A program made the translations under genes and the position numbers. This document shows positions 22,687 through 32,591 of a stretch of 64,000 nucleotides of DNA, piece after piece. Positions within the stretch are counted from its first letter, which is position 1. Every line of letters begins with the position of its first letter. This stretch comes from Zopfochytrium polystomum (lineage: Eukaryota > Chytridiomycota > Chytridiomycetes > Chytridiales > Chytridiaceae): NCBI GenBank assembly GCA_025765615.1, contig JAIVFJ010000222.1, forward strand, positions 1 to 64,000, written 5' to 3'. Under the pieces are notes generated by a model. It saw only the letters and a program-made list of their open reading frames with translations, had not been told where the DNA came from and did no database searches.

Positions 22687-25600
22687 ATGGGCAAGATTTT
22701 TCACCACGACCCCGCTGCCGTCGGTGACGGCGAGGCCGCGACACACTCGATCGCGCTCTCACCCCACGCGAGCGGTCGTGTGGCCGAGAAGGCGGCAGCA
22801 CCGGCGCCGGCGAGGCTTGCCGCACGACCTGGGCTCGTACATCCGCCGCACCCGCCGCAGCAACCACAGCCTGCGGACAGCGCGTACGTCTCACCGCTGG
22901 CGGTACGGCCACTTGGAGCGGCTGCGGATAGCTCGTACCGCCGGTCGTCCGCGCGCCGGCCGACGGTCGTGACGCTGCGGTCTACGATCGCGCCGACGAT
23001 CAAAGCGTGAGTTTGGACAGGGAGTGGGGAAGGGGAGGTGTGTTGTTGAGTGGGCCGGGGAGTTGACTGGGGTTGAGGTCTTCCTCTTATGTTGTCTCTG
23101 ATATCTTTCGGACGCGTCGGCCGCCGTCTTTGCCTACTTCCTCTTCACCACCTCACCTCTCGCCCCCCAACAACAATCGCCGCAGTACGACATACGAGGA
23201 GCGATCGACCGACTGTGAGACGCATAGTGTTGCAAATAGTTTCAATCTCGTGTTCATCGTGCAAGGTTTGTTCTTGCAGATTTCGACAAGCGACAGATCA
23301 CAACGGCGAACGTGCGCGTGTTCGATCAGGTCGGTCTGCTCCTGGCGATACAGCTGTCTGGGCTGCCGAACGGATGGTTCGTCTTTTCCTGTCACTTCCA
23401 CGAACTCCCTTCAAGTCTATTCTTGCTCGAGCATGCGAAGGTCTTACCCGCAAAAAAATTAAATAAAGGGCGTCGTTTCTCGAGTACGGCTACGGATCGA
23501 TGCTCGCCGCAATACTTATTGTCAATGTCATGTTTTGGGGTCTTTCAAGTGAGTTGCAACGGAACGAGTGAAATTGGTTGCTTCGTTTTCCCCCCGCGTA
23601 TCTTCGCATTTTCTTGAGTTGTTGCTAACCTCAAGACATAAACATGTAGTTGTTATGGCTGAAATGATGTCTATGCTGCCCTTCACTGGTGGAATGTCCA
23701 CGTTTGCCAGAGCTGCGTTCGGGCCGTACGTTGGTTGGTAAACCCCCCATCTCAAAACCGCCGCTTAAACATTCTGATCCACGCTTCTCATCTGAACCTG
23801 TGGAAAATCTCCTCTTAGGTTACCTCATCGGGCAGTGCGAGATATGGGAGTACGTGCTCTCGGTCGGCAGCAATCTGATCATCGTTGGGAACATCTTCAC
23901 GCATATCGTGGGCACCAGCAGCAAGCTGGAGCCCTTGTGGTGGATTGTCCAGCTTGGAATCTTTCTTGGGGCTCAGATCATTGGGACTCGGTTTCTTTTG
24001 CGAACAATATCTGTAATCAATATCGTATTTATTGTGGTAAGGCTCGCTTCAGTCGTCTGGTTGGAAGAAAGTTGACGACGTGTATAACGCGGGTTGTTAC
24101 GCCCCTCACCTTATTGTTTGTGCTTAGTCCAGCCTCGCTACTGTACTTCCCCTCTACTCCAATATAGATATCAACTACTGGGCGATCAATCTCCCGTACG
24201 CAGAGGCTGCCTATGACTCACTCCCCACCGCAAACAGCTCGATGGCCGGTAAGTAGTTGTGCATAAAGAGGCCAGAAGAAAAAAGGAGAGCGATATGGTA
24301 TACTCTCGAGTCGCACTAAATACCGCTCGTTGCGTGTCGAACGAATAAACCGACAACGAAACCAACCAACCCTCTCTCTTTCCGCACTACTCTCAGCGGC
24401 GCTCCGCTACTCGTTTTCAGACAACTCAACCGACTGGCTCTCACCGAACGCAACCGATTGGCTCTCACCAAACGCGACATTCAACGACGCAGGCAACGAC
24501 ACTTCCGTCGACTTGTCGCAGTTCTACCCCGCGAGCGTGTGGGAGGGGCTTTTCCCAGCCGGGGCGCAAGGTCTTTTTCTTCCTTCTCGACTCGTGCTGT
24601 AAAAGGGATTGACGATCGGTGAACTTTCTCCCACCGCCCAGGAATCTTCGCCTGCATCGCGCCGGCGATCGTGCTCTTCCTCGGCATCGAGGCGCTGCCG
24701 CTAATGGCGGAGGACTCGTCAAAGTACTTTACGCGCGACGGGCCGCGGTCCATCATCATCTCGATGGTGATCACGTCCGCACTGTACTGGCTCGCGATCG
24801 TGGTGCTGCCGGCGGTCGCGCCGGGCGCGTACGAGCTGCAGAGCGCGACTTTCCAGAACTTGGACCCGTTCGCCGTGGCGTTTGGGATCGACTCGAGCTC
24901 GGGGCTTTACCTGTTTTTAGCATTTATGATCGTTGTGACGTCGGTGAGTTGCCGGGTTTGACGGTTGTTTCCTCGAGAGGGGGGGGGGAGGAGAAGAAGG
25001 GGTGTTGCGAAACTGCTTGGTGCAAGGGCGTGGGAGATGCGCACTGACTATGGTCTTCCTTGAAGCTCCTCTCCGGAACGTTGGGACTACTATACTCTGC
25101 CAGCCGAATCATGTTTGCGGTCCGTCCCTTCCTTTTTGTTGGCTATTCCCTCTAGTCGGGTTTCTTCTGACACGCGCCGCAGCTCGCACGAAGTGGTTAT
25201 ATGCCCACAATAGTCGCGTAAGTTCACGCGGGCGATCGGGCAACGGTGGTGGATTGGACCCAGAGTGGTGGGGAACGGGCGAAGCGCGGCGATTTCAACT
25301 GACTCCAGCGCGCCTATTGTCCTTTATTTTTTACCGTCTTCAAGATGGACAAAAATTCCGGGATTAAGTACGAGTCGTCCATACTGTCGTCGCCCAGTAG
25401 GGACAATAAGCAACGCATCCACTGAGCAGCCGTGTTTTTCCTGTAGAACATCAGATCCCGCTGCCAGCAAGCCTCTTCTCAATATTGGCAACCTGCTTCA
25501 TCGTGGCAGTGTCTTACCTGGAAGGCGGGGAAATATCCGACATCCTTTCCGTGAGACACTTCATGTTTGCCCCACGCATTTTTTCTTCATTTCTTGAAAC

Positions 25601-26380
25601 ACGTCCCGTCACGATCGCACTGAAGTGAATCGGTTTTGAAGGCAGCAAGCGTCTACTATGCATGTATTTGCTACGTGGCCACAGGCCTGTCGTTTCTGTA
25701 CCTTCGCTTCCAACTACCACATGTTACACGAAAGTTCAATAGCGGTTACGCCGGCATACCGTCCGCAATCTGTGAGAGCCAGTTTTTATTTCTTCGCTTG
25801 TCCTTTTGGTCCAGATTATGCGAAGAACCGGTTTTTTCTAGTGTTACTTTTATTTTTCCTTTCATTTGTGCCACTGACGCGTGAAAACGCAGTGATAATC
25901 CTGACGGCAGGGTTCGGGTTCGTCGAGACTGTGATCACAACCGAATCGCACGTCGCCCTTTACCTCTGCATAGGCAAACTCGCACTGGGAACACTCGAGA
26001 TGATTATATTCCATCGGAAGCATCTCGTCCTCAGCCCTGAAGGTACTCCGCTCACAATGCAAAGCAAGGGACCCACTTACCGTTCTTCCTCGCAGAGGTG
26101 TTTATTCAATCTCACTTGGGAATTCAAATCCCCAATATCGATGTTTCCAAGGTTTCCATGGATGCAGTACGTTTCTTTGTGTTTCGTTGTTCTCGCCATC
26201 TGTTTTCCGCCCTTCATTTTTTTCACGCTCCTAATGCCGATTTGCCGATTCCCTCACGTCTAGGAAGTGCACGCATCAAATCCAGACCTTGCGCGAGTGC
26301 CAGACGAGCTCGATATTGTGATAGAGGAGGACGAAGAAGGGACCAAGGACGAAAAGGGGGCAGAGGACATGCAAGCGTGA
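22687..26380 (+). CDS. Amino acid / ethanolamine-type permease (APC superfamily)
   Basis: Seventeen exons join in frame: 22687-23006, 23186-23214, 23280-23376, 23469-23548, 23650-23733, 23819-24036, 24128-24248, 24397-24570, 24642-24943, 25066-25119, 25183-25217, 25345-25367, 25447-25550, 25642-25771, 25893-26042, 26096-26166, 26264-26380. This gives about 702 aa. Family landmarks run in order: FDQVGLLLAIQLSGLPNGW (TM1 with the G-containing break), VMAEMMSMLPFTGGMSTFAR (TM2 signature), GIFACIAPAIVLFLGIEALP (TM6 region), LLSGTLGLLYSASRIMFA, LARSGYMPTIVA (the usual loop before the late TMs), FSILATCFIVAVSYLEGG and FGFVETVITTESHVALYLC. These resemble ethanolamine or amino-acid permeases of the APC fold at the plasma membrane. 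The acidic C-tail (VIEEDEEGTKDEKG) and basic N-tail are cytosolic by inference. Exons 2 (29 nt) and 12 (23 nt) are micro-exons required to keep the frame. Substrate cannot be read from sequence. Confidence 0.85.
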
Positions 26381-26463
26381 TGGCCGGTTTTCTTTCTGCC
26401 ATGTGAAGTATATATAGATAGTGAACTGAATTTTATTTGTCGAAAGCGTGCGACCAAGGAGAC

Positions 26464-27767
26464 ATGCAGTTTCTCGCTGCTCTCATATCCGATGGGGCCA
26501 TCCGCACCGCCCACCTCATAGTGGTTTTGATCACCACGGCGACGACACTCCAGGAGTTCACCCTCTTCTCCCTGCACCCGATCCTTATGGCTCTCTTCCT
26601 CTCCCTGTCCGCGGAGGCCGCCATGTCGTTCTCGAAAAAGTCCAGGAGGCTGGTGATGGCGTCTGCTCCTGCGGCGGACGGTAGCGGCGGCGGCGGAGGC
26701 GGCAAGGTGACGATCGTGATGAACACGCCGGGCGGCTGGCTGCTGTGGTTGTGGACGCGGGCGGTGGGCGCCAGAGACGGGGCGGCGGCGGCGGCGGCGG
26801 CGTCGTCGCCGGGGTCTCTGGGTTCAAGCAGAGGCGGATCGCCGAAGGGTGGCGGGTCGCACGAGTCCGCCACCGGCGCCGACGCCGCCGTGGGCGGCGA
26901 CGACACTGCGATCGAGATGGTGGAGGCCGGAGCAAGCGCACGTCATCTAACGCCGCACTCTCCATCCTCGTCCTCCTACCCACCCAACCTCGTGCCGCGG
27001 GCCGCGCGGCACGATCGCGACGACGACGGCGGCAACAACGACGCCGTTGACGACGACAACGTTGACGACGGCGGTGACGCTTACGCTACCGGTGTCACCG
27101 GGTACGCGGCTGTCCCAAATAACCAGGCGGACGCCTCGGAAAAGGACGACCGCGTCGACAAGGACGTGCCTGATACTGCCGTTTCCAGCAGGAGCGGCCC
27201 GACCGTCCCGCGGTCTATTCAAGTCGAAATGCACGTGGTGGTAGCGTTTGCCGCTGTGGGCTGTGCGCTATTGGGGTTTGCGGTGAGTGTGAATAGTCCT
27301 GCGCGCATTCCAGTCGTCCTTCGTTCGCTTTCCTACCTCTTCGGTTACAAAGTTTACTGGTTCTTTCTCTTTTTTGCCTGCTGTGATCCTAGATTGAATA
27401 CTACATCAAAGGCGCGCGAAACAAGAAGCACTTCAAGACGATCCACGGGATCCTAGGGTTAGCCGTGTTTGCGCTCGCGCTCTTGCAGGCGACAGCGGGA
27501 TACCTAAACCGGCAGTTTCCGCCTCGGCGGCTGTCAGCGGTGCAGCGGCGGCTGCTGTGGCGGGTGCACCGGTGGGCGGGGGCGGTGATTCTGCCGGCGG
27601 TTTCTGTGGTGTGCCTCCTGCACATGGCGACGGCGACGTTCGGGGCGATCGGCAAGAACTGGATGTCCAAGAACGAATACTTCGCCGGGTGGGGCCTGAT
27701 CGGGCAGGCGGCGCTGCTGGTAGGGATGGTCGGGACGGTCGCCCGTGTGCTGCAACGGCAGCAGTAA
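26464..27767 (+). CDS. Cytochrome b561-domain membrane protein with long disordered insert
   Basis: Two exons, 26464-27282 and 27393-27767, 397 aa. It starts only 83 bp after the permease stop, on the same strand. TM1-TM2 hold TAHLIVVLITTA and FSLHPILMALFLSL (haem His in HP). TM3 follows the segment EMHVVVAFAAVGCALLGFA. Exon 2 gives HFKTIHGILGLAVFALALLQ, then LLWRVHRWAGAVILPAV and two further helices. The His residues in SLHP, EMH, TIHG and RVHR fit the four haem ligands of the b561 fold. Family members pass electrons from ascorbate or another donor across membranes to ferric iron or monodehydroascorbate. Unusually, about 180 residues of Gly/Ala/Ser/Asp-rich disordered sequence separate helix 2 from helix 3. 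The closely packed permease may be coincidental. Confidence 0.8.
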
Positions 27768-29042
27768 GCAACACACAGCTTGAAGCCGCCCGGCCCGACC
27801 CGGCCCCGCCAGGCCGCCCGCCCGACTCGGTGGAGTCCACCGTCCCGCCCACCGCGCACTATTTTTTTTTTTTTTTTTCCTCTCGTGGGGGCGGGCGGTT
27901 TGGGCTGCGGCTCATGTTGTGCTAGTTCGCGGCATAAATCGAATGCAAACTCCATCATATTGTTTGTTCATGAATTTCTTCTGCAAGGCGCGACATTCGG
28001 CGCGAGTTTGATGAATAATAATCAAATAAGCGGGACGGACATCCCACACACACACCCACGCACACACACACGTTTGTATTGCTCACACGGACAGGCAAAT
28101 GACACGAGCCACGCAATGAATGGGTGCGGGACAGGCGCTAGGTCAGCCTGGCAACCCGCAACAACAACAAACAACAACAACAACAACCGGCCAAACTAAC
28201 AAAACAGTGGACCCGGATCTGCAAACAAACAGTCTCGACGTGGGGTGCGTGTGAGAGATAGATAGTGTGGGAGAGTGAGAGTGAGAGAGAGAGGGAGGGT
28301 GAGAGAGAGAGAGAGAGCGAAAGAGAGAGAGATCTGCTGAACGCAAGCGGCTCACCAAGGAATTTCCTTCTCTCGCGCCTCAGCCAAACTTTCTTGCTCT
28401 CTCTCACTCACTCTCTCTCTCGCTATGTCTTTCTCTTTCTTCAAAAAGCGAGCAAAAAAGCTCGGATGTCATGCTGCACATTGCAGGAATTGGGCGGAAT
28501 TGGCCTTGTCTTTTTTCCGTTTCTCTCGGTCTCTCTCTCTCTCTCTCTCTGTCTGTCTCTCTGTCTGTCTCTCTCGATATCTGAGGGTTGCCGCAGGTTC
28601 TTCCCTATAGTCTCTCTCCCTCTCTCTCTCCGCTCTCCCTCCTCCAAACTTGCGTGTGTCTCTCTCGCCCCACTCCCCACTCGGAATCGTTTTTCGGAAA
28701 AAGCTTTCTTTCTCGTCCTTGCAAACTTTACCGCCCGCCCGCCGTTTTTGGGTCGTTTTTCTTTTTTCTTTTTCCGCTAGGCCCAACATTTCCGTGTTCT
28801 ATTCCAAACACAAACGAAGGAGCATCACGAGAGAGAGAGAGAGAGCGAGAGAGAGAGAGAGCAAGAGAGAGAGAGAGAGAGGGAAGAGAGGGAGAGAGCG
28901 ACAGACAGAATGAAGGCGAGGGCCGCACTGACTCCTATAAAGGGAGGGAGGAAAAAGAAAAAAAAGGAAAGGCCGTTTCAACAAAAAGAGAGAAAAAACA
29001 AAAAAAATAAGAAGAAGTGGACAAGCCAACGCCCCCAAAACG
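27768..29042. repeat. Intergenic region with alternating GA and CT microsatellite blocks
   Basis: No gene. T18 lies at 27860-27878 and short AC runs near 28050. Purine blocks (GA)n at about 28265-28335 and 28828-28885 alternate with pyrimidine blocks (CT)n at about 28395-28430, 28525-28575 and 28610-28640. The purine block at 28828-28885 directly precedes the next gene. Confidence 0.7.
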
Positions 29043-30083
29043 ATGAGCATCCTTAAGAGCGACGGCCGCGACGACGGGGTCCAAGACGGCGGCCTCGACC
29101 ACCCCCACCCCCACCACCACCACCACCACCACTACTACGGCTACCACTACCACCACCGAGAGCATCACACCACGTCCCCCACCACCTCCATCTACTCGCC
29201 CGTTTTCGTGGCAGCAGCACCAGCAGCCGGAACAGCCCCGCGGCAGCCCTCCCCGGCCCATTTCACCACCACGACAACCACGACCACGACCACAACCACC
29301 CACCACCCGTCCCCTCCGGACCACCACCACCACCACAACCACCACCACGACCACTCAGCGCCGGGCCGCGCCACCACCACCTCCAGCTTCTCCCTCGAGC
29401 CGCAGATCACCACGCCGTCTCCGCCGGCCACCGAGCGCTGGGATGCAGCCGCGGCCGCAACGCCTCCGTCGCCCTCGGACCGCCCGGCGGCGGCGAGCAT
29501 CATCAACAACAACAACAACAACAACAGCAACAAGCGGGCCCTCTCGCCCGCCCACAATCTCCGCAGACCGCCGCCGTCCCCGCCGTCGCCGCACCGCCAG
29601 CCCCCGCTGCCGCCGGCAGCACCACCCGTCCCCCGCGCGCAGCGGCCGCCGCCGCCGCCGCCGCACGCGCCAACGTCGCAGCTGCTGCACGAGGAGCTGC
29701 AGCGCGTGCAGCGGCGGCAGCTGCGACAGCAGCACCGTGCGCTCGCGGCGGCGGCTGCGGCGGCCGCTGCCGCGGCGTCGTCGTCGTCGTCAGCGTCCTC
29801 GTTGGCGCCTTGGTGGCTGGGCTCGGAGCCTGTGGCTGCCGTCGGAGAGAGCGGCGGCGGGGGCACGGCGCCGCGACGGGGTAGCCACAGCAGCAGCAGC
29901 AATAGCAACAGCACGTGCAACGGCGGGTGCAGTTTGAGCCACAGCGGCAGCAGCGGCAACAGTAGCAGCAAGCGCCGGCGGCGCAGCAGCAGCAGTAGCT
30001 CCGGCGGGAGCAGCAGCAGCAGCGGTGCGGCGGTCGTGCACGAACGGCGGCGGTGTGCCGGCCACGACGGCGCTGGCTGGTAA
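29043..30083 (+). CDS. Low-complexity His/Thr/Pro/Ser-rich protein, function unknown
   Basis: An uninterrupted 346-aa frame from the ATG at 29043 to TAA. In order it has an acidic start, His-rich blocks (residues 20-42 and 92-105, with about 30 His), poly-Thr, an Asn run (IINNNNNNNSNKRALSP), Pro-rich stretches, one predicted helix (SQLLHEELQRVQRRQLRQQHRALA), poly-Ala and poly-Ser. It ends with a basic KRRRR patch that could be a nuclear signal. The His clusters could bind metal. No folded domain is visible. Splicing near 30080 to further sequence is possible, since GTAAAC follows GCTG. The minus strand also has a long open frame, a common result of CNN-repeat DNA, so confidence is moderate. 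Confidence 0.45.
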   Translation: MSILKSDGRDDGVQDGGLDHPHPHHHHHHHYYGYHYHHREHHTTSPTTSIYSPVFVAAAPAAGTAPRQPSPAHFTTTTTTTTTTTTHHPSPPDHHHHHNHHHDHSAPGRATTTSSFSLEPQITTPSPPATERWDAAAAATPPSPSDRPAAASIINNNNNNNSNKRALSPAHNLRRPPPSPPSPHRQPPLPPAAPPVPRAQRPPPPPPHAPTSQLLHEELQRVQRRQLRQQHRALAAAAAAAAAAASSSSSASSLAPWWLGSEPVAAVGESGGGGTAPRRGSHSSSSNSNSTCNGGCSLSHSGSSGNSSSKRRRRSSSSSSGGSSSSSGAAVVHERRRCAGHDGAGW

Positions 30084-30242
30084 ACCACCCGCGCGTCCTG
30101 TGGCCTCGAATGTGTGGAGTGCGGGGAGTGCGCGGGAGGCGAGAGCGAGGACGGGGACGGCGGCGGTGGTGGTGGTGGGAGCGAGCGGCGCGGCAAGGAA
30201 GCGGGGACTGCAGTGGGTCCCCGTGTGATGGACGGTCTCGTC

Positions 30243-30324
<82 letters not shown>

Positions 30325-30430
30325 GTTCTCTCCCTCTCTCACTCACACACTCTCTCTCGTTCGCTCTCTATCTCTCCCACTCTCTCTCTCTCTCTCCCTC
30401 TCTCTCTCTCTCCCTCTCTTTCTCTTATTT
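30243..30430 (+). repeat. Long (CT)n microsatellite
   Basis: About 85 bp of nearly perfect CT dinucleotides (30247-30330) continue with interruptions to about 30420. It lies just downstream of the His-rich frame and forms an inverted partner to the GA blocks at 28.3, 28.8 and 30.8 kb. Confidence 0.9.
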
Positions 30431-31344
30431 CGTTTTCCAAGCCCATCGGAATCGTCAGCTTCCACCCGACAAACAAGCAAAGCAATTGCCCACGCTCGGA
30501 CAGTTCATTGTATTTTCCGGCGCTCCTGTATAATTATTCAGTTGTCTCTCCTGCCCCCCCACCCATCTATTCCGTTCCGTTTCTTACTACTGTTTTTCTT
30601 TCCCCTTTTTTCATTTTCTCTCGTCCGCGTCGACCCCGAGTTATATTCTTTTTCTTCTCTCCGCAATGCCGCAATACCCGCGGTTTCGCTTCCGCTCCCC
30701 GCCCCCTACCAAACCAATTTCGGACACGTAATGGCACTGAAGTTCAACTCTGACAGCAAGAACGGAGATGGAGAGAGGAGAGAGAGAGAGTAAGAGTGAC
30801 TGGGAGAGAGAGAGAGAGAGAGAGAGAAGGAGAGAGAGAGAGGGAGAGAGAGAGAGAGAGCGGGCTCAACAACAAATCCGCTTTCCCCCCACGTGTGAGG
30901 TTGCACACATATCCGCGTCCGCATTAGTATTAATAATACCCGTTGTTTTCTTCCCAGCTGGCTCGCGCTTTGGCTCCCTTCGCTTTGTTTTCCGTTCTTC
31001 AAATGAAACGCCGACCTTTTCGTTTTTGTTTGATGATTCATTTTGAACTATGAGGACCCCCCGGAAACGATAAAAAAAAAAAATGGAAAAAGAAATGGAA
31101 AAAGAAAAAAGAAAAAGAGAAAATAAACGTTTCGGAATTCCGCCGAGCCGTCGGTTGATGGGAGTTGACGTTGGGTGGCGTTCGTCGTTGTGTGGGGGAA
31201 AAAAAAAAGAAACAGAAAAAAAAAAATGCCAAAAAGAAAACAAAAAAACGAGAAGCGAGAGACGCAGCGGCAGACAGACAACAAAAAGGAAGAACAACAA
31301 CCAAAGATCCCCCCCACCCCGCTTCTTTCCTTTCCTTTCCATTT
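30431..31344. repeat. Intergenic region with GA microsatellite and A-rich tracts
   Basis: No gene. (GA)n at about 30770-30862; A-rich tracts at about 31072-31125 and 31200-31250. Open frames across it are translations of these repeats. Confidence 0.6.
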
Positions 31345-32150
31345 TCACTCGTACAGCCCCCACCAAATGGCGAGCACGACGTAGCACACGGTGCACCCGT
31401 TCAGCAGCGCGCCCTCAAACACCGCCATCGACGTGGCGAGCGCAAACCCGTATCGCACGCTGACCGTGACGCTGACGACCGCCAGCGCCAGCCCAAACGC
31501 CAGCGAGACGCCAGACGCACGGAGCATCTTGACCTGCTTCTCCGACGCCTTTTCATTTTTTTTTTTAGTTGTACGTGGCGTGTGTGTGTGTGTGTGTGTG
31601 TGATTTGGACACGGGTTGCAATTGGGTGTTGTGGGTATTTGCAGTTTGGGTTTTAATTTTTTTGGACGAAGAGGGTGGGGGGTTGGTTTGAGAAGGAATC
31701 AGCGATCGTTTTGACAAGGACGTTTGGTCACCGCGGGTCAAACAACACACATTCACACACACACACACACACACCCTCTCCCCTTACCGCGGTCTGCAGC
31801 GCGACCATGTGCTGCCCAAAGTTGATGTACCCGTAGAAAAAGATGATGGACGTGGACAGGGCGGCGGACTGGTCGACGCCGCCGACGGTGGTGCGAAGGT
31901 AGAGCGAGAAGGCGAGCGGGACGAGGGCGATCAGGTAGACGAGCGGGTTGGACGAGAGCAGCCCGATGGGCTGCACGGGCGGCGGCGGCGGCTTCGCCTT
32001 GGTGCCCGCTGCTGCTGCTGCGGATCCTGGCGATGTTCCGGGCTTTGTCTTGGCCGCCGGCGACGATGAGGCGTTGGTCGAGGATGAAGAAGGCGCGTTG
32101 GATGAGGCGCCGCCGCCGGCGCGGCGACGGAGGTCCTTTGATTTGGCCAT
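31345..32150 (-). CDS. Small four-helix membrane protein, family not recognised
   Basis: Two exons on the minus strand, 32150-31788 and 31548-31345, 188 aa. Splice sites are a GTAAGG donor and a GAAAAG acceptor. The N-terminal 60 residues are basic and Ser/Ala/Pro-rich (MAKSKDLRRRAGG). Four hydrophobic segments follow: PLVYLIALVPLAFSLYL, STSIIFFYGYINFGQHMVA, GVSLAFGLALAVVSVTVSV and GALLNGCTVCYVVLAIWW. The protein ends LYE. The intron carries (AC)n stretches, partly in the 31750-31775 and 31580-31600 regions. The small size and cytosolic basic tail suggest an ER or organelle membrane subunit, but I can name no family. Confidence 0.7.
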
Positions 32151-32591
32151 GGAACTTTTTTTTTTTTTTTTTTTTCTCCCCCCTTCTCCTTTTGCTTCTT
32201 TTCTCCCTTTGTTTCTTTCAACTTTGTCTGTTGCTGCACCTTGCAGCTTGAACAGAGCTGCTGTGATATGCATGGAAGGTACTGCAGACAAACAAAAGAA
32301 AAAAATAAAGCAACCCAGCAGACTGAACACTACACTGCGAGCGCTTGTTCCGTAAAAGAGAGTGGATGGGAAGCATGAATTAAAGAGGGGCCAGAAAGTG
32401 GATCCCGCTAATAAGAAGGGGATGGAAAGACAAGAAGAAAAAAAATGTGAAGGAGGTAACGATGCATGCAGAAGGCTTTTTTTGGTTACGTGAATGCGGA
32501 ATCGAAGGAGGTGGGAGACAAAAGTGTTGGTTTGGTTAGACAGAAGCGCAAAAGTTCTGCGGCAAACACAAGGCGCCCCGGTCACGAATCA
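32151..32591. other. Gap between two minus-strand genes
   Basis: It holds the promoter or 5' UTR of the four-TM gene, with a T21 run at 32155-32174, and the 3' flank of the UNC93-like gene. No other gene is seen. Confidence 0.5.

Noticed and set aside
29192..30346. 384-codon open frame on the minus strand opposite the His-rich protein
   Set aside because: It is made of Leu, Arg, Ser and Gly runs that are the reverse translation of CNN repeats; the N-terminal part is (GA)n microsatellite.
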